Counted from the first letter of the stretch, positions 11,676-25,122 are shown. The stretch is DNA of 64,000 nucleotides from Luidia sarsii (GCA_949987565.1 OX465110.1:7928018-7992017); one strand, 5' to 3'. Program-made: numbers and translations. The notes: a model not told the origin generated them from the sequence alone.

Positions 11676-13498
11676 TTGGCCTCCAGTGAGGCCTTGGAAA
11701 AGGCAATCGACCAGGATCAAGAAATCTCAAATCGGACATTTGATGATGAAATTATAGTCATGCAAAGAGAACTTACTTCCATCAGCGAGGCAACTTGTGT
11801 TGTATGGGCAGTAGCACATTATAGTCGGCGGAGAGAATGTGGAAAGAAAAACAGACTTTGCGAGTTAATATCTCCTTCAATATTGTTATGATGGAGCTAA
11901 AACTTGGCCTCCAGTGAGGCCTTGGAAACGGCAATCGACCAGTATCAAGAAATCTCAAATCGGACATTTGATGATGAAATTATAGTCATGCAAAGAGAAC
12001 TTACTTCCATCAGCGAGGCAACTTGTGTTGTATGGGCAGTAGCACATTACAGTCGGCGGAGAGAATCTGGAAAGAAAAACAGACTTTGCAAGTTAATATC
12101 TCCTTCAATATTGTTATGATGGAGCTAAAATTTGGCCTCCAGTGAGGCCTAGGAAAAGGCAATCGACCAGGATCAAGAAATCTCAAATCGGACATTTGAT
12201 GATGAAATTATAGTCATGCAAAGAGAACTTACTTCCATCAGCGAGGAAACTTGTGTTGTATGGGCAGTAGAACATTACAGTCGGCGGAGAGAATCTGGAT
12301 AGAAAAACAGACTTTGCGAGTTAATATCTCCTTTAATATTGTTAAGATGGAGCTAAAACTTGGCCTCCAGTGAGGCCTTGGAAAAGGCAATCGACCAGAA
12401 TCAAGAAATCTCAAATCGGACATTTGATGATGAAATTATAATCATGCAAAGAGAACTTACTTCCATCAGCGAGGAAACTTGTGTTGTATGGGCAGTAGAA
12501 CATTACAGTCGGCGGAGAGAATCTGGAAAGAAAAACAGACTTTGCAAGTTATATCTTCTTCAATATTGTTATGATGGAGCTAAAACTTGGCCTCCAGTGA
12601 GGCCTTGGAAAAGGAAATCGACCAGGATCAAGAAATCTCAAATCGGACATTTGATGATGAAATTATAGTCATGCAAAGAGAACTTACTTCCATCAGCGAG
12701 GCAACTTGTGTTGTATGGGCAGTAGCACATTACAGTCGGAGGAGAGAATCTGGAAAGAAAAACAGACTTTGCAAGTTAATATCTCCTTCAATAATGTTAT
12801 GATGGAGCTAAAACTTGGCCTCCAGCGAGGCCTTGGAAAAGGCAATCGACCAGGATCAAGAAATATCAAATCGGACATTTGATGATGAAATTATAGTCAT
12901 GCAAAGAGAACTTACTTCCATCAGCGAGGAAACTTGTGTTGTATGGGCAGTAGAACATTACAGTCGGCGGAGAGAATCTGGATAGAAAAACAGACTTTGC
13001 GAGTTAATATCTCCTTTAATATTGTTAAGATGGAGCTAAAACTTGGCCTCCAGTGAGGCCTTGGAAAAGGCAATCGACCAGGATCAAGAAATCTCAAATC
13101 GGACATTTGATGATGAAATTATAGTCATGCAAAGAGAACTTACTTCCATCAGCGAGGCAACTTGTGTTGTATGGACAGTAGCACATTACAGTCGGAGAAG
13201 AGAATCTGGAAAGAAAAACAGACTTTGCAAGTTAATATCTCCTTCAATATTGTTATGATGGAGCTAAAACTTGGCCTCCAGTGAGGCCTTGGAAAAGGCA
13301 ATCGACCAGGATCAAGAAATCTCAAATCGGACATTTGATGATGAAATTATAGTCATGCAAAGAGAACTTACTTCCATCAGCGAGGAAACTTGTGTTGTAT
13401 GAGCAGTAGCACATTACAGTCGGCGGAGAGATCCTTGAAAGAAAAACAGACTTTGCGAGTTAATATCTCCTTCAATATTGTTATGATGGAGCTAAAAC

Positions 13499-13727
13499 TT
13501 GGCCTCCAGTGAGGCCTTGGAAACGGCAATCGACCAGTATCAAGAAATCTCAAATCGGACATTTGATGATGAAATTATAGTCATGCAAAGAGAACTTACT
13601 TCCATCAGCGAGGCAACTTGTGTTGTATGGGCAGTAGCACATTACAGTCGGCGGAGAGAATCTGGAAAGAAAAACAGACTTTGCAAGTTAATATCTCCTT
13701 TAATATTGTTAAAGATGGAGCTAAAAC
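13499..13727 (+). repeat. 229-bp boundary monomer with an extra A
   Basis: The left part matches the AAACGG class (compare 2791). The tail instead has CTCCTTTAATATTG followed by TTAAAGATGG, one A longer than the usual TTAAGATGG. It sits between the A-type block and the 11-mer domain and looks like a hybrid with a one-base slip. Confidence 0.75.
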
Positions 13728-13954
13728 TTGGCCTCCAGTGAGGCCTTGGAAAAGGCAATCGACCAGAATCAAGAAATTTCAAATCGGACATTTGATGATG
13801 AAATTATAATCATGCAAAGAGAACTTACTTCCATCAGCGAGGAAACTTGTGTTGTATGGGCAGTAGAACATTACAGTCGGCGGAGAGAATCTGGAAAAAA
13901 AAACAGACTTTGCAAGTTATATCTTCTTCAATATTGTTATGATGGAGCTAAAAC

Positions 13955-16461
13955 TTGGCCTTCAGTGAGGCCTTGGAAAAGGCAATCGACCAGGATCAAG
14001 AAATCTCAAATCGGACATTTGATGATGAAATTATAGTCATGCAAAGAGAACTTACTTCCATCAGCGAGGCAACTTGTGTTGTATGGGCAGTAGCACATTA
14101 CAGTCGGCGGAGAGAATCTGGAAAGAAAAACAGACTTTGCGAGTTAATATCTCCTTCAATAATGTTATTATGGAGCTAAAACTTGGCCTCCAGCGAGGCC
14201 TTGGAAAAGGCAATCGACCAGGATCAAGAAATCTCAAATCGGACATTTGATGATGAAATTATAGTCATGCAAAGAGAACTTACTTCCATCAGCGAGGCAA
14301 CTTGTGTTGTATGGGCAGTAGCACATTACAGTCGGAGGAGAGAATCTGGAAAGAAAAACAGACTTTGCAAGTTAATATCTCCTTCAATAATGTTATGATG
14401 GATCTAAAACTTGGCCTCCAGCGAGGCCTTGGAAAAGACAATCGACCAGGATCAAAAAATCTCAAATCGGACATTTGATGATGAAATTATAGTCATGCAA
14501 AAAGAACTTACTTCCATCAGCGAGGCAACTTGTGTTGTATGGGCAGTAGCACATTACAGTCGGAGAAGAGAATCTGGAAAGAAAAACAGACTTTGCAAGT
14601 TAATATCTCCTTCAATATTGTTATGATGGAGCTAAAACTTGGCCTCCAGTGAGGCCTTGGAAAAGGCAATCGACCAGTATCAAGAAATCTCAAATCGGAC
14701 ATTTGATGATGAAATTATAGTCATGCAAAGAGAACTTACTTCCATCAGCGAGGCAACTTGTGTTTTATGGGCAGTAGCACATTACAGTCGGAGAAGAGAA
14801 TCTGGAAAGAAAAACAGACTTTGCAAGTTAATATCTCCTTCAATATTGTTATGATGGAGCTAAAACTTGGCCTCCAGTGAGGCCTTGGAAAAGGCAATCG
14901 ACCAGGATCAAGAAATCTCAAATCGGACATTTGATGATGAAATTATAGTCATGCAAAGAGAACTTACTTCCATCAGCGAGGAAACTTGTGTTGTATGAGC
15001 AGTAGCACATTACAGTCGGCGGAGAGATCCTTGAAAGAAAAACAGACTTTGCGAGTTAATATCTCCTTCAATATTGTTATGATGGAGCTAAAACTTGGCC
15101 TCCAGTGAGGCCTTGGAAACGGCAATCGACCAGTATCAAGAAATCTGAAATCGGACATTTGATGATGAAATTATAGTCATGCAAAGAGAACTTACTTCCA
15201 TCAGCGAGGCAACTTGTGTTGTATGGGCAGTAGCACATTACAGTCGGCGGAGAGAATCTGGAAAGAAAAACAGACTTTGCGAGTTAATATCTCCTTCAAT
15301 ATTGTTATGATGGAGCTAAAACTTGGCCTCCAGTGAGGCCTTGGAAAAGGCAATCGACCAGTATCAAGAAATCTCAAATCGGACATTTGATGATGAAATT
15401 ATAATCATGCAAAGAGAACCTACTTCCATCAGCGAGGAAACTTGTGTTGTATGGGCAGTAGCACATTACAGTCGGCGGAGAGATCCTTGAAAGAAAAACA
15501 GACTTTGCAAGTTAATATCTCCTTCAATATCACTATAATGAAGCTGAAACTTGGCAAGTAAAAAAGGCCTTGGAAAGGGCAATCGACCAGTATCAAGAAA
15601 TCTCAAATCGGACATTTGATGATAAAATTATAATCATGCAAAGAGAACTTACTTCCATCAGCGAGGCAACTTGTGTTGTATGGGCAGTAGCACATTACAG
15701 TCGGAGAAGAGAATCTGGAAAGAAAAACAGACTTTGCAAGTTAATATCTCTTTCAATACCACTATGATGAATCTAAAACTTGGCAAGTGAGAAGGCCTTG
15801 GAAAAGGCAATCGACCAGTATCAAGAAATCTTAAATCGGACATTTGAAGATGAAATTATAGTCATGCAAAGAGAACTTACTTCCATCAGCGAGGCAACTT
15901 GTGTTGTATGGGCAGTAGCACATTAAGTCGGAGGAGAAAATCTGGAAAGAAAAACAGACTTTGCGAGTTAATATCTCCTTCAATATTGTTATGATGGAGC
16001 TAAAACTTGGCCTCCAGTGAGGCCTTGGAAAAGTCAATCGACTAGGATCAAGAAATCTTAAATCGGACATTTGATGATGAAATTATAGTCATGCAAAGAG
16101 AACTTACTTCCATCAGCGAGGCAACTTGTGTTGTATGGGCAGTAGCACATTACAGTCGGAAGAGAGAATCTGGAAAGAAAAACAGACTTTGCAAGTTAAT
16201 ATCTCCTTCAATATTGTTATGATGGAGCTAAAACTTGGCCTCCAGTGAGGCCTTGGAAAAGGCAATCGACCAGGATCAAGAAATCTCAAATCGGACATTT
16301 GATGATGAAATTATAGTCATGCAAAGAGAACTTACTTCCATCAGCGAGGAAACTTGTGTTGTATGAGCAGTAGAACATTACAGTCGGCGGAGAGAATCTG
16401 GAAAGAAAAACAGACTTTGCAAGTTATATCTTCTTCAATATTGTTATGATGGAGCTAAAAC
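13955..16461 (+). repeat. Higher-order repeat B1: 11 monomers, 2507 bp
   Basis: First unit of the second domain, beginning with a monomer whose tail is AATGTTATTATGG. Ordered landmarks: GATGGATC tail, AAAAGACAATC monomer (14411), GTTTTATGG monomer (14639), TGA-containing monomer, ATCTGAAATC monomer (15095), K1-K2 pair (15551-16006), GACTAGG monomer (16007), then a 227-bp monomer with TATGAGCAGTAGAAC. The series recurs at an offset of 2507. Its first monomer has a private GGCCTTCAG change at 13958. Confidence 0.87.
15551..16006 (+). repeat. K1-K2 divergent-junction pair, copy 1
   Basis: K1 (229 bp) starts TTGGCAAGTAAAAAAGGCC and has GAAAGGGC and GATGATAAAATT. Its tail has CTCTTTCAATACCACTATG. 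K2 (227 bp) starts TTGGCAAGTGAGAAGGCC and has TTTGAAGATG and ACATTAAGTCGG, lacking one C. Both lack the GGCCTC/GAGGCC inverted repeat. The preceding monomer ends CAATATCACTATAATGAAGC. Confidence 0.88.
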
Positions 16462-18968
16462 TTGGCCTCCAGTGAGGCCTTGGAAAAGGCAATCGACCAG
16501 GATCAAGAAATCTCAAATCGGACATTTGATGATGAAATTATAGTCATGCAAAGAGAACTTACTTCCATCAGCGAGGCAACTTGTGTTGTATGGGCAGTAG
16601 CACATTACAGTCGGCGGAGAGAATCTGGAAAGAAAAACAGACTTTGCGAGTTAATATCTCCTTCAATAATGTTATTATGGAGCTAAAACTTGGCCTCCAG
16701 CGAGACCTTGGAAAAGGCAATCGACCAGGATCAAGAAATCTCAAATCGGACATTTGATGATGAAATTATAGTCATGCAAAGAGAACTTACTTCCATCAGC
16801 GAGGCAACTTGTGTTGTATGGGCAGTAGCACATTACAGTCGGAGGAGAGAATCTGGAAAGAAAAACAGACTTTGCAAGTTAATATCTCCTTCAATAATGT
16901 TATGATGGATCTAAAACTTGGCCTCCAGCGAGGCCTTGGAAAAGACAATCGACCAGGATCAAGAAATCTCAAATCGGACATTTGATGATGAAATTATAGT
17001 CATGCAAAAAGAACTTACTTCCATCAGCGAGGCAACTTGTGTTGTATGGGCAGTAGCACATTACAGTCGGAGAAGAGAATCTGGAAAGAAAAACAGACTT
17101 TGCAAGTTAATATCTCCTTCAATATTGTTATGATGGAGCTAAAACTTGGCCTCCAGTGAGGCCTTGGAAAAGGCAATCGACCAGTATCAAGAAATCTCAA
17201 ATCGGACATTTGATGATGAAATTATAGTCATGCAAAGAAAACTTACTTCCATCAGCGAGGCAACTTGTGTTGTATGGGCAGTAGCACATTACAGTCGGAG
17301 AAGAGAATCTGGAAAGAAAAACAGACTTTGCAAGTTAATATCTCCTTCAATATTGTTATGATGGAGCTAAAACTTGGCCTCCAGTGAGGCCTTGGAAAAG
17401 GCAATCGACCAGGATCAAGAAATCTCAAATCGGACATTTGATGATGAAATTATAGTCATGCAAAGAGAACTTACTTCCATCAGCGAGGAAACTTGTGTTG
17501 TATGAGCAGTAGCACATTACAGTCGGCGGAGAGATCCTTGAAAGAAAAACAGACTTTGCGAGTTAATATCTCCTTCAATATTGTTATGATGGAGCTAAAA
17601 CTTGGCCTCCAGTGAGGCCTTGGAAACGGCAATCGACCAGTATCAAGAAATCTGAAATCGGACATTTGATGATGAAATTATAGTCATGCAAAGAGAACTT
17701 ACTTCCATCAGCGAGGCAACTTGTGTTGTATGGGCAGTAGCACATTACAGTCGGCGGAGAGAATCTGGAAAGAAAAACAGACTTTGCGAGTTAATATCTC
17801 CTTCAATATTGTTATGATGGAGCTAAAACTTGGCCTCCAGTGAGGCCTTGGAAAAGGCAATCGACCAGTATCAAGAAATCTCAAATCGGACATTTGATGA
17901 TGAAATTATAATCATGCAAAGAGAACCTACTTCCATCAGCGAGGAAACTTGTGTTGTATGGGCAGTAGCACATTACAGTCGGCGGAGAGATCCTTGAAAG
18001 AAAAACAGACTTTGCAAGTTAATATCTCCTTCAATATCACTATAATGAAGCTGAAACTTGGCAAGTAAAAAAGGCCTTGGAAAGGGCAATCGACCAGTAT
18101 CAAGAAATCTCAAATCGGACATTTGATGATAAAATTATAATCATGCAAAGAGAACTTACTTCCATCAGCGAGGCAACTTGTGTTGTATGGGCAGTTGCAC
18201 ATTACAGTCGGAGAAGAGAATCTGGAAAGAAAAACAGACTTTGCAAGTTAATATCTCTTTCAATACCACTATGATGAATCTAAAACTTGGCAAGTGAGAA
18301 GGCCTTGGAAAAGGCAATCGACCAGTATCAAGAAATCTTAAATCGGACATTTGAAGATGAAATTATAGTCATGCAAAGAGAACTTACTTCCATCAGCGAG
18401 GCAACTTGTGTTGTATGGGCAGTAGCACATTAAGTCGGAGGAGAAAATCTGGAAAGAAAAACAGACTTTGCGAGTTAATATCTCCTTCAATATTGTTATG
18501 ATGGAGCTAAAACTTGGCCTCCAGTGAGGCCTTGGAAAAGTCAATCGACTAGGATCAAGAAATCTTAAATCGGACATTTGATGATGAAATTATAGTCATG
18601 CAAAGAGAACTTACTTCCATCAGCGAGGCAACTTGTGTTGTATGGGCAGTAGCACATTACAGTCGGAAGAGAGAATCTGGAAAGAAAAACAGACTTTGCA
18701 AGTTAATATCTCCTTCAATATTGTTATGATGGAGCTAAAACTTGGCCTCCAGTGAGGCCTTGGAAAAGGCAATCGACCAGGATCAAGAAATCTCAAATCG
18801 GACATTTGATGATGAAATTATAGTCATGCAAAGAGAACTTACTTCCATCAGCGAGGAAACTTGTGTTGTATGAGCAGTAGAACATTACAGTCGGCGGAGA
18901 GAATCTGGAAAGAAAAACAGACTTTGCAAGTTATATCTTCTTCAATATTGTTATGATGGAGCTAAAAC
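16462..18968 (+). repeat. Higher-order repeat B2: 11 monomers, 2507 bp
   Basis: Same ordered landmarks as B1. Its second monomer reads CCAGCGAGACC (16690), a change shared with the later units at 19197 and 22615 but not with B1 at 14183. A private GCAGTTGCAC lies near 18195 in K1. B2 is therefore closer to the units after it than to B1. Confidence 0.87.
18058..18513 (+). repeat. K1-K2 pair, copy 2
   Basis: Same K1 (229 bp) and K2 (227 bp) diagnostics as at 15551, 2507 bp downstream. K1 has the private GCAGTTGCAC change. Confidence 0.88.
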
Positions 18969-20564
18969 TTGGCCTCCAGTGAGGCCTTGGAAAAGGCAAT
19001 CGACCAGGATCAAGAAATCTCAAATCGGACATTTGATGATGAAATTATAGTCATGCAAAGAGAACTTACTTCCATCAGCGAGGCAACTTGTGTTGTATGG
19101 GCAGTAGCACATTACAGTCGGCGGAGAGAATCTGGAAAGAAAAACAGACTTTGCGAGTTAATATCTCCTTCAATAATGTTATTATGGAGCTAAAACTTGG
19201 CCTCCAGCGAGACCTTGGAAAAGGCAATCGACCAGGATCAAGAAATCTCAAATCGGACATTTGATGATGAAATTATAGTCATGCAAAGAGAACTTACTTC
19301 CATCAGCGAGGCAACTTGTGTTGTATGGGCAGTAGCACATTACAGTCGGAGGAGAGAATCTGGAAAGAAAAACAGACTTTGCAAGTTAATATCTCCTTCA
19401 ATAATGTTATGATGGATCTAAAACTTGGCCTCCAGCGAGGCCTTGGAAAAGACAATCGACCAGGATCAAGAAATCTCAAATCGGACATTTGATGATGAAA
19501 TTATAGTCATGCAAAAAGAACTTACTTCCATCAGCGAGGCAACTTGTGTTGTATGGGCAGTAGCACATTACAGTCGGAGAAGAGAATCTGGAAAGAAAAA
19601 CAGACTTTGCAAGTTAATATCTCCTTCAATATTGTTATGATGGAGCTAAAACTTGGCCTCCAGTGAGGCCTTGGAAAAGGCAATCGACCAGTATCAAGAA
19701 ATCTCAAATCGGACATTTGATGATGAAATTATAGTCATGCAAAGAAAACTTACTTCCATCAGCGAGGCAACTTGTGTTTTATGGGCAGTAGCACATTACA
19801 GTCGGAGAAGAGAATCTGGAAAGAAAAACAGACTTTGCAAGTTAATATCTCCTTCAATATTGTTATGATGGAGCTAAAACTTGGCCTCCAGTGAGGCCTT
19901 GGAAAAGGCAATCGACCAGGATCAAGAAATCTCAAATCGGACATTTGATGATGAAATTATAGTCATGCAAAGAGAACTTACTTCCATCAGCGAGGAAACT
20001 TGTGTTGTATGAGCAGTAGCACATTACAGTCGGCGGAGAGATCCTTGAAAGAAAAACAGACTTTGCGAGTTAATATCTCCTTCAATATTGTTATGATGGA
20101 GCTAAAACTTGGCCTCCAGTGAGGCCTTGGAAACGGCAATCGACCAGTATCAAGAAATCTGAAATCGGACATTTGATGATGAAATTATAGTCATGCAAAG
20201 AGAACTTACTTCCATCAGCGAGGCAACTTGTGTTGTATGGGCAGTAGCACATTACAGTCGGCGGAGAGAATCTGGAAAGAAAAACAGACTTTGCGAGTTA
20301 ATATCTCCTTCAATATTGTTATGATGGAGCTAAAACTTGGCCTCCAGTGAGGCCTTGGAAAAGGCAATCGACCAGTATCAAGAAATCTCAAATCGGACAT
20401 TTGATGATGAAATTATAATCATGCAAAGAGAACCTACTTCCATCAGCGAGGAAACTTGTGTTGTATGGGCAGTAGCACATTACAGTCGGCGGAGAGATCC
20501 TTGAAAGAAAAACAGACTTTGCAAGTTAATATCTCCTTCAATATCACTATAATGAAGCTGAAAC

Positions 20565-21020
20565 TTGGCAAGTAAAAAAGGCCTTGGAAAGGGCAATCGA
20601 CCAGTATCAAGAAATCTCAAATCGGACATTTGATGATAAAATTATAATCATGCAAAGAGAACTTACTTCTATCAGCGAGGCAACTTGTGTTGTATGGGCA
20701 GTAGCACATTACAGTCGGAGAAGAGAATCTGGAAAGAAAAACAGACTTTGCAAGTTAATATCTCTTTCAATACCACTATGATGAATCTAAAACTTGGCAA
20801 GTGAGAAGGCCTTGGAAAAGGCAATCGACCAGTATCAAGAAATCTTAAATCGGACATTTGAAGATGAAATTATAGTCATGCAAAGAGAACTTACTTCCAT
20901 CAGCGAGGCAACTTGTGTTGTATGGGCAGTAGCACATTAAGTCGGAGGAGAAAATCTGGAAAGAAAAACAGACTTTGCGAGTTAATATCTCCTTCAATAT
21001 TGTTATGATGGAGCTAAAAC
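20565..21020 (+). repeat. K1-K2 pair, copy 3
   Basis: K1 of 229 bp and K2 of 227 bp. K1 has ACTTCTATCAG, shared only with the pair at 23983. Confidence 0.88.
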
Positions 21021-21248
21021 TTGGCCTCCAGTGAGGCCTTGGAAAAGTCAATCGACTAGGATCAAGAAATCTCAAATCGGACATTTGATGATGAAATTAT
21101 AGTCATGCAAAGAGAACTTACTTCCATCAGCGAGGCAACTTGTGTTGTATGGGCAGTAGCACATTACAGTCGGAAGAGAGAATCTGGAAAGAAAAACAGA
21201 CTTTGCAAGTTAATATCTCCTTCAATATTGTTATGATGGAGCTAAAAC

Positions 21249-22159
21249 TTGGCCTCCAGTGAGGCCTTGGAAAAGGCAATCGACCAGGATCAAGAAATCT
21301 CAAATCGGACATTTGATGATGAAATTATAGTCATGCAAAGAGAACTTACTTCCATCAGCGAGGAAACTTGTGTTGTATGGGCAGTAGCACATTACAGTCG
21401 GCGGAGAGATCCTGGAAAGAAAAACAGACTTTGCGAGTTAATATCTCCTTCAATATTGTTATGATGGAGCTAAAACTTGGCCTCCAGTGAGGCCTTGGAA
21501 ACGGCAATCGACCAGTATCAAGAAATCTCAAATCGGACATTTGATGATGAAATTATAGTCATGCAAAGAGAACCTACTTCCATCAGCGAGGAAACTTGTG
21601 TTGTATGGGCAGTAGCACATTACAGTCGGAGGAGAGAATCTGGAAAAAAAAACAGACTTTGCAAGTTAATATCTCCTTCAATATCACTATAATGAAGCTG
21701 AAACTTGGCAAGTAAAAAGGCCTTGGAAAGGGCAATCGACCAGTATCAAGAAATCTCAAATCGGACATTTGATGATAAAATTATAATCATGCAAAGAGAA
21801 CTTACTTCCATCAGCGAGGCAACTTGTGTTGTATGGGCAGTAGCACATTACAGTCGGAGAAGAGAATCTGGAAAGAAAAACAGACTTTGCAAGTTAATAT
21901 CTCTTTCAATACCACTATGATGAATCTAAAACTTGGCAAGTGAGAAGGCCTTGGAAAAGGCAATCGACCAGTATCAAGAAATCTTAAATCGGACATTTGA
22001 AGATGAAAGTATAGTCATGCAAAGAGAACTTACTTCCATCAGCGAGGCAACTTGTGTTGTATGGGCAGTAGCACATTAAGTCGGAGGAGAAAATCTGGAA
22101 AGAAAAACAGACTTTGCGAGTTAATATCTCCTTCAATATTGTTATGATGGAGCTAAAAC
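21249..22159 (+). repeat. 911-bp four-monomer insert that turns an 11-mer into a 15-mer
   Basis: Absent between 18514 and 18969 in B2. It consists of a GATCCTGG monomer, an A-run monomer whose tail is CAATATCACTATAATG, a 228-bp K1 and a 227-bp K2. The same four-monomer order occurs at 24667, 51094 and 57248, so the block is a module found in several array domains. Confidence 0.82.
21705..22159 (+). repeat. K1-K2 pair, copy 4 (228-bp K1 form)
   Basis: K1 has one A fewer after GGCAAGT (228 bp), so the TTG-start frame runs through its left end. K2 has GATGAAAGTATAG, a change found in most K2 units that follow a 228-bp K1. Confidence 0.87.
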
Positions 22160-23982
22160 TTGGCCTCCAGTGAGGCCTTGGAAAAGGCAATCGACCAGGA
22201 TCAAGAAATCTCAAATCGGACATTTGATGATGAAATTATAGTCATGCAAAGAGAACTTACTTCCATCAGCGAGGAAACTTGTGTTGTATGAGCAGTAGAA
22301 CATTACAGTCGGCGGAGAGAATCTGGAAAGAAAAACAGACTTTGCAAGTTATATCTTCTTCAATATTGTTATGATGGAGCTAAAACTTGGCCTCCAGTGA
22401 GGCCTTGGAAAAGGCAATCGACCAGGATCAAGAAATCTCAAATCGGACATTTGATGATGAAATTATAGTCATGCAAAGAGAACTTACTTCCATCAGCGAG
22501 GCAACTTGTGTTGTATGGGCAGTAGCACATTACAGTCGGCGGAGAGAATCTGGAAAGAAAAACAGACTTTGCGAGTTAATATCTCCTTCAATAATGTTAT
22601 TATGGAGCTAAAACTTGGCCTCCAGCGAGACCTTGGAAAAGGCAATCGACCAGGATCAAGAAATCTCAAATCGGACATTTGATGATGAAATTATAGTCAT
22701 GCAAAGAGAACTTACTTCCATCAGCGAGGCAACTTGTGTTGTATGGGCAGTAGCACATTACAGTCGGAGGAGAGAATCTGGAAAGAAAAACAGACTTTGC
22801 AAGTTAATATCTCCTTCAATAATGTTATGATGGATCTAAAACTTGGCCTCCAGCGAGGCCTTGGAAAAGACAATCGACCAGGATCAAGAAATCTCAAATC
22901 GGACATTTGATGATGAAATTATAGTCATGCAAAAAGAACTTACTTCCATCAGCGAGGCAACTTGTGTTGTATGGGCAGTAGCACATTACAGTCGGAGAAG
23001 AGAATCTGGAAAGAAAAACAGACTTTGCAAGTTAATATCTCCTTCAATATTGTTATGATGGAGCTAAAACTTGGCCTCCAGTGAGGCCTTGGAAAAGGCA
23101 ATCGACCAGTATCAAGAAATCTCAAATCGGACATTTGATGATGAAATTATAGTCATGCAAAGAGAACTTACTTCCATCAGCGAGGCAACTTGTGTTTTAT
23201 GGGCAGTAGCACATTACAGTCGGAGAAGAGAATCTGGAAAGAAAAACAGACTTTGCAAGTTAATATCTCCTTCAATATTGTTATGATGGAGCTAAAACTT
23301 GGCCTCCAGTGAGGCCTTGGAAAAGGCAATCGACCAGGATCAAGAAATCTCAAATCGGACATTTGATGATGAAATTATAGTCATGCAAAGAGAACTTACT
23401 TCCATCAGCGAGGAAACTTGTGTTGTATGAGCAGTAGCACATTACAGTCGGCGGAGAGATCCTTGAAAGAAAAACAGACTTTGCGAGTTAATATCTCCTT
23501 CAATATTGTTATGATGGAGCTAAAACTTGGCCTCCAGTGAGGCCTTGGAAACGGCAATCGACCAGTATCAAGAAATCTGAAATCGGACATTTGATGATGA
23601 AATTATAGTCATGCAAAGAGAACTTACTTCCATCAGCGAGGCAACTTGTGTTGTATGGGCAGTAGCACATTACAGTCGGCGGAGAGAATCTGGAAAGAAA
23701 AACAGACTTTGCGAGTTAATATCTCCTTCAATATTGTTATGATGGAGCTAAAACTTGGCCTCCAGTGAGGCCTTGGAAAAGGCAATCGACCAGTATCAAG
23801 AAATCTCAAATCGGACATTTGATGATGAAATTATAATCATGCAAAGAGAACCTACTTCCATCAGCGAGGAAACTTGTGTTGTATGGGCAGTAGCACATTA
23901 CAGTCGGCGGAGAGATCCTTGAAAGAAAAACAGACTTTGCAAGTTAATATCTCCTTCAATATCACTATAATGAAGCTGAAAC

Positions 23983-24438
23983 TTGGCAAGTAAAAAAGGC
24001 CTTGGAAAGGGCAATCGACCAGTATCAAGAAATCTCAAATCGGACATTTGATGATAAAATTATAATCATGCAAAGAGAACTTACTTCTATCAGCGAGGCA
24101 ACTTGTGTTGTATGGGCAGTAGCACATTACAGTCGGAGAAGAGAATCTGGAAAGAAAAACAGACTTTGCAAGTTAATATCTCTTTCAATACCACTATGAT
24201 GAATCTAAAACTTGGCAAGTGAGAAGGCCTTGGAAAAGGCAATCGACCAGTATCAAGAAATCTTAAATCGGACATTTGAAGATGAAATTATAGTCATGCA
24301 AAGAGAACTTACTTCCATCAGCGAGGCAACTTGTGTTGTATGGGCAGTAGCACATTAAGTCGGAGGAGAAAATCTGGAAAGAAAAACAGACTTTGCGAGT
24401 TAATATCTCCTTCAATATTGTTATGATGGAGCTAAAAC
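23983..24438 (+). repeat. K1-K2 pair, copy 5
   Basis: K1 of 229 bp with ACTTCTATCAG, followed by K2 of 227 bp. Counterpart of the pair at 20565. Confidence 0.88.
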
Positions 24439-25122
24439 TTGGCCTCCAGTGAGGCCTTGGAAAAGTCAATCGACTAGGATCAAGAAATCTCAAATCGGAC
24501 ATTTGATGATGAAATTATAGTCATGCAAAGAGAACTTACTTCCATCAGCGAGGCAACTTGTGTTGTATGGGCAGTAGCACATTACAGTCGGAAGAGAGAA
24601 TCTGGAAAGAAAAACAGACTTTGCAAGTTAATATCTCCTTCAATATTGTTATGATGGAGCTAAAACTTGGCCTCCAGTGAGGCCTTGGAAAAGGCAATCG
24701 ACCAGGATCAAGAAATCTCAAATCGGACATTTGATGATGAAATTATAGTCATGCAAAGAGAACTTACTTCCATCAGCGAGGAAACTTGTGTTGTATGGGC
24801 AGTAGCACATTACAGTCGGCGGAGAGATCCTGGAAAGAAAAACAGACTTTGCGAGTTAATATCTCCTTCAATATTGTTATGATGGAGCTAAAACTTGGCC
24901 TCCAGTGAGGCCTTGGAAACGGCAATCGACCAGTATCAAGAAATCTCAAATCGGACATTTGATGATGAAATTATAGTCATGCAAAGAGAACCTACTTCCA
25001 TCAGCGAGGAAACTTGTGTTGTATGGGCAGTAGCACATTACAGTCGGAGGAGAGAATCTGGAAAAAAAAACAGACTTTGCAAGTTAATATCTCCTTCAAT
25101 ATCACTATAATGAAGCTGAAAC

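Larger units (their letters stand above)
10992..13727 (+). repeat. Higher-order repeat A3: third, truncated copy
   Basis: Monomers 11220-13271 match A1 monomers 512-2563 at an offset of 10708, including the K0 monomer at 11448, AATGTGG in 11676 and GCCTAGG in 12132. The first monomer, 10992, is a hybrid: its left part has the AAT and ATAATC variants of monomer 57, while its right part has the TGGACAG and GGAGAAGAG variants of monomer 284. The last monomer, 13499, has an altered 229-bp tail where the block meets the next domain. Confidence 0.82.
18969..22386 (+). repeat. Higher-order repeat B3: 15 monomers, 3418 bp
   Basis: Follows the B2 order through monomer 21021, then contains four extra monomers (21249-22159, 911 bp) including a second K1-K2 pair, before the closing 227-bp unit at 22160. 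K1 at 20565 carries ACTTCTATCAG, shared only with K1 at 23983 in B4, so B3 and B4 are sister copies. Confidence 0.87.

Noticed and set aside
15831..16070. 79-codon antisense frame across the K2 boundary
   Set aside because: It is lengthened only because K2 lost one C in ACATTAAGTCGG, which joins two antisense frames. It repeats wherever K2 occurs and has no recognisable domain.
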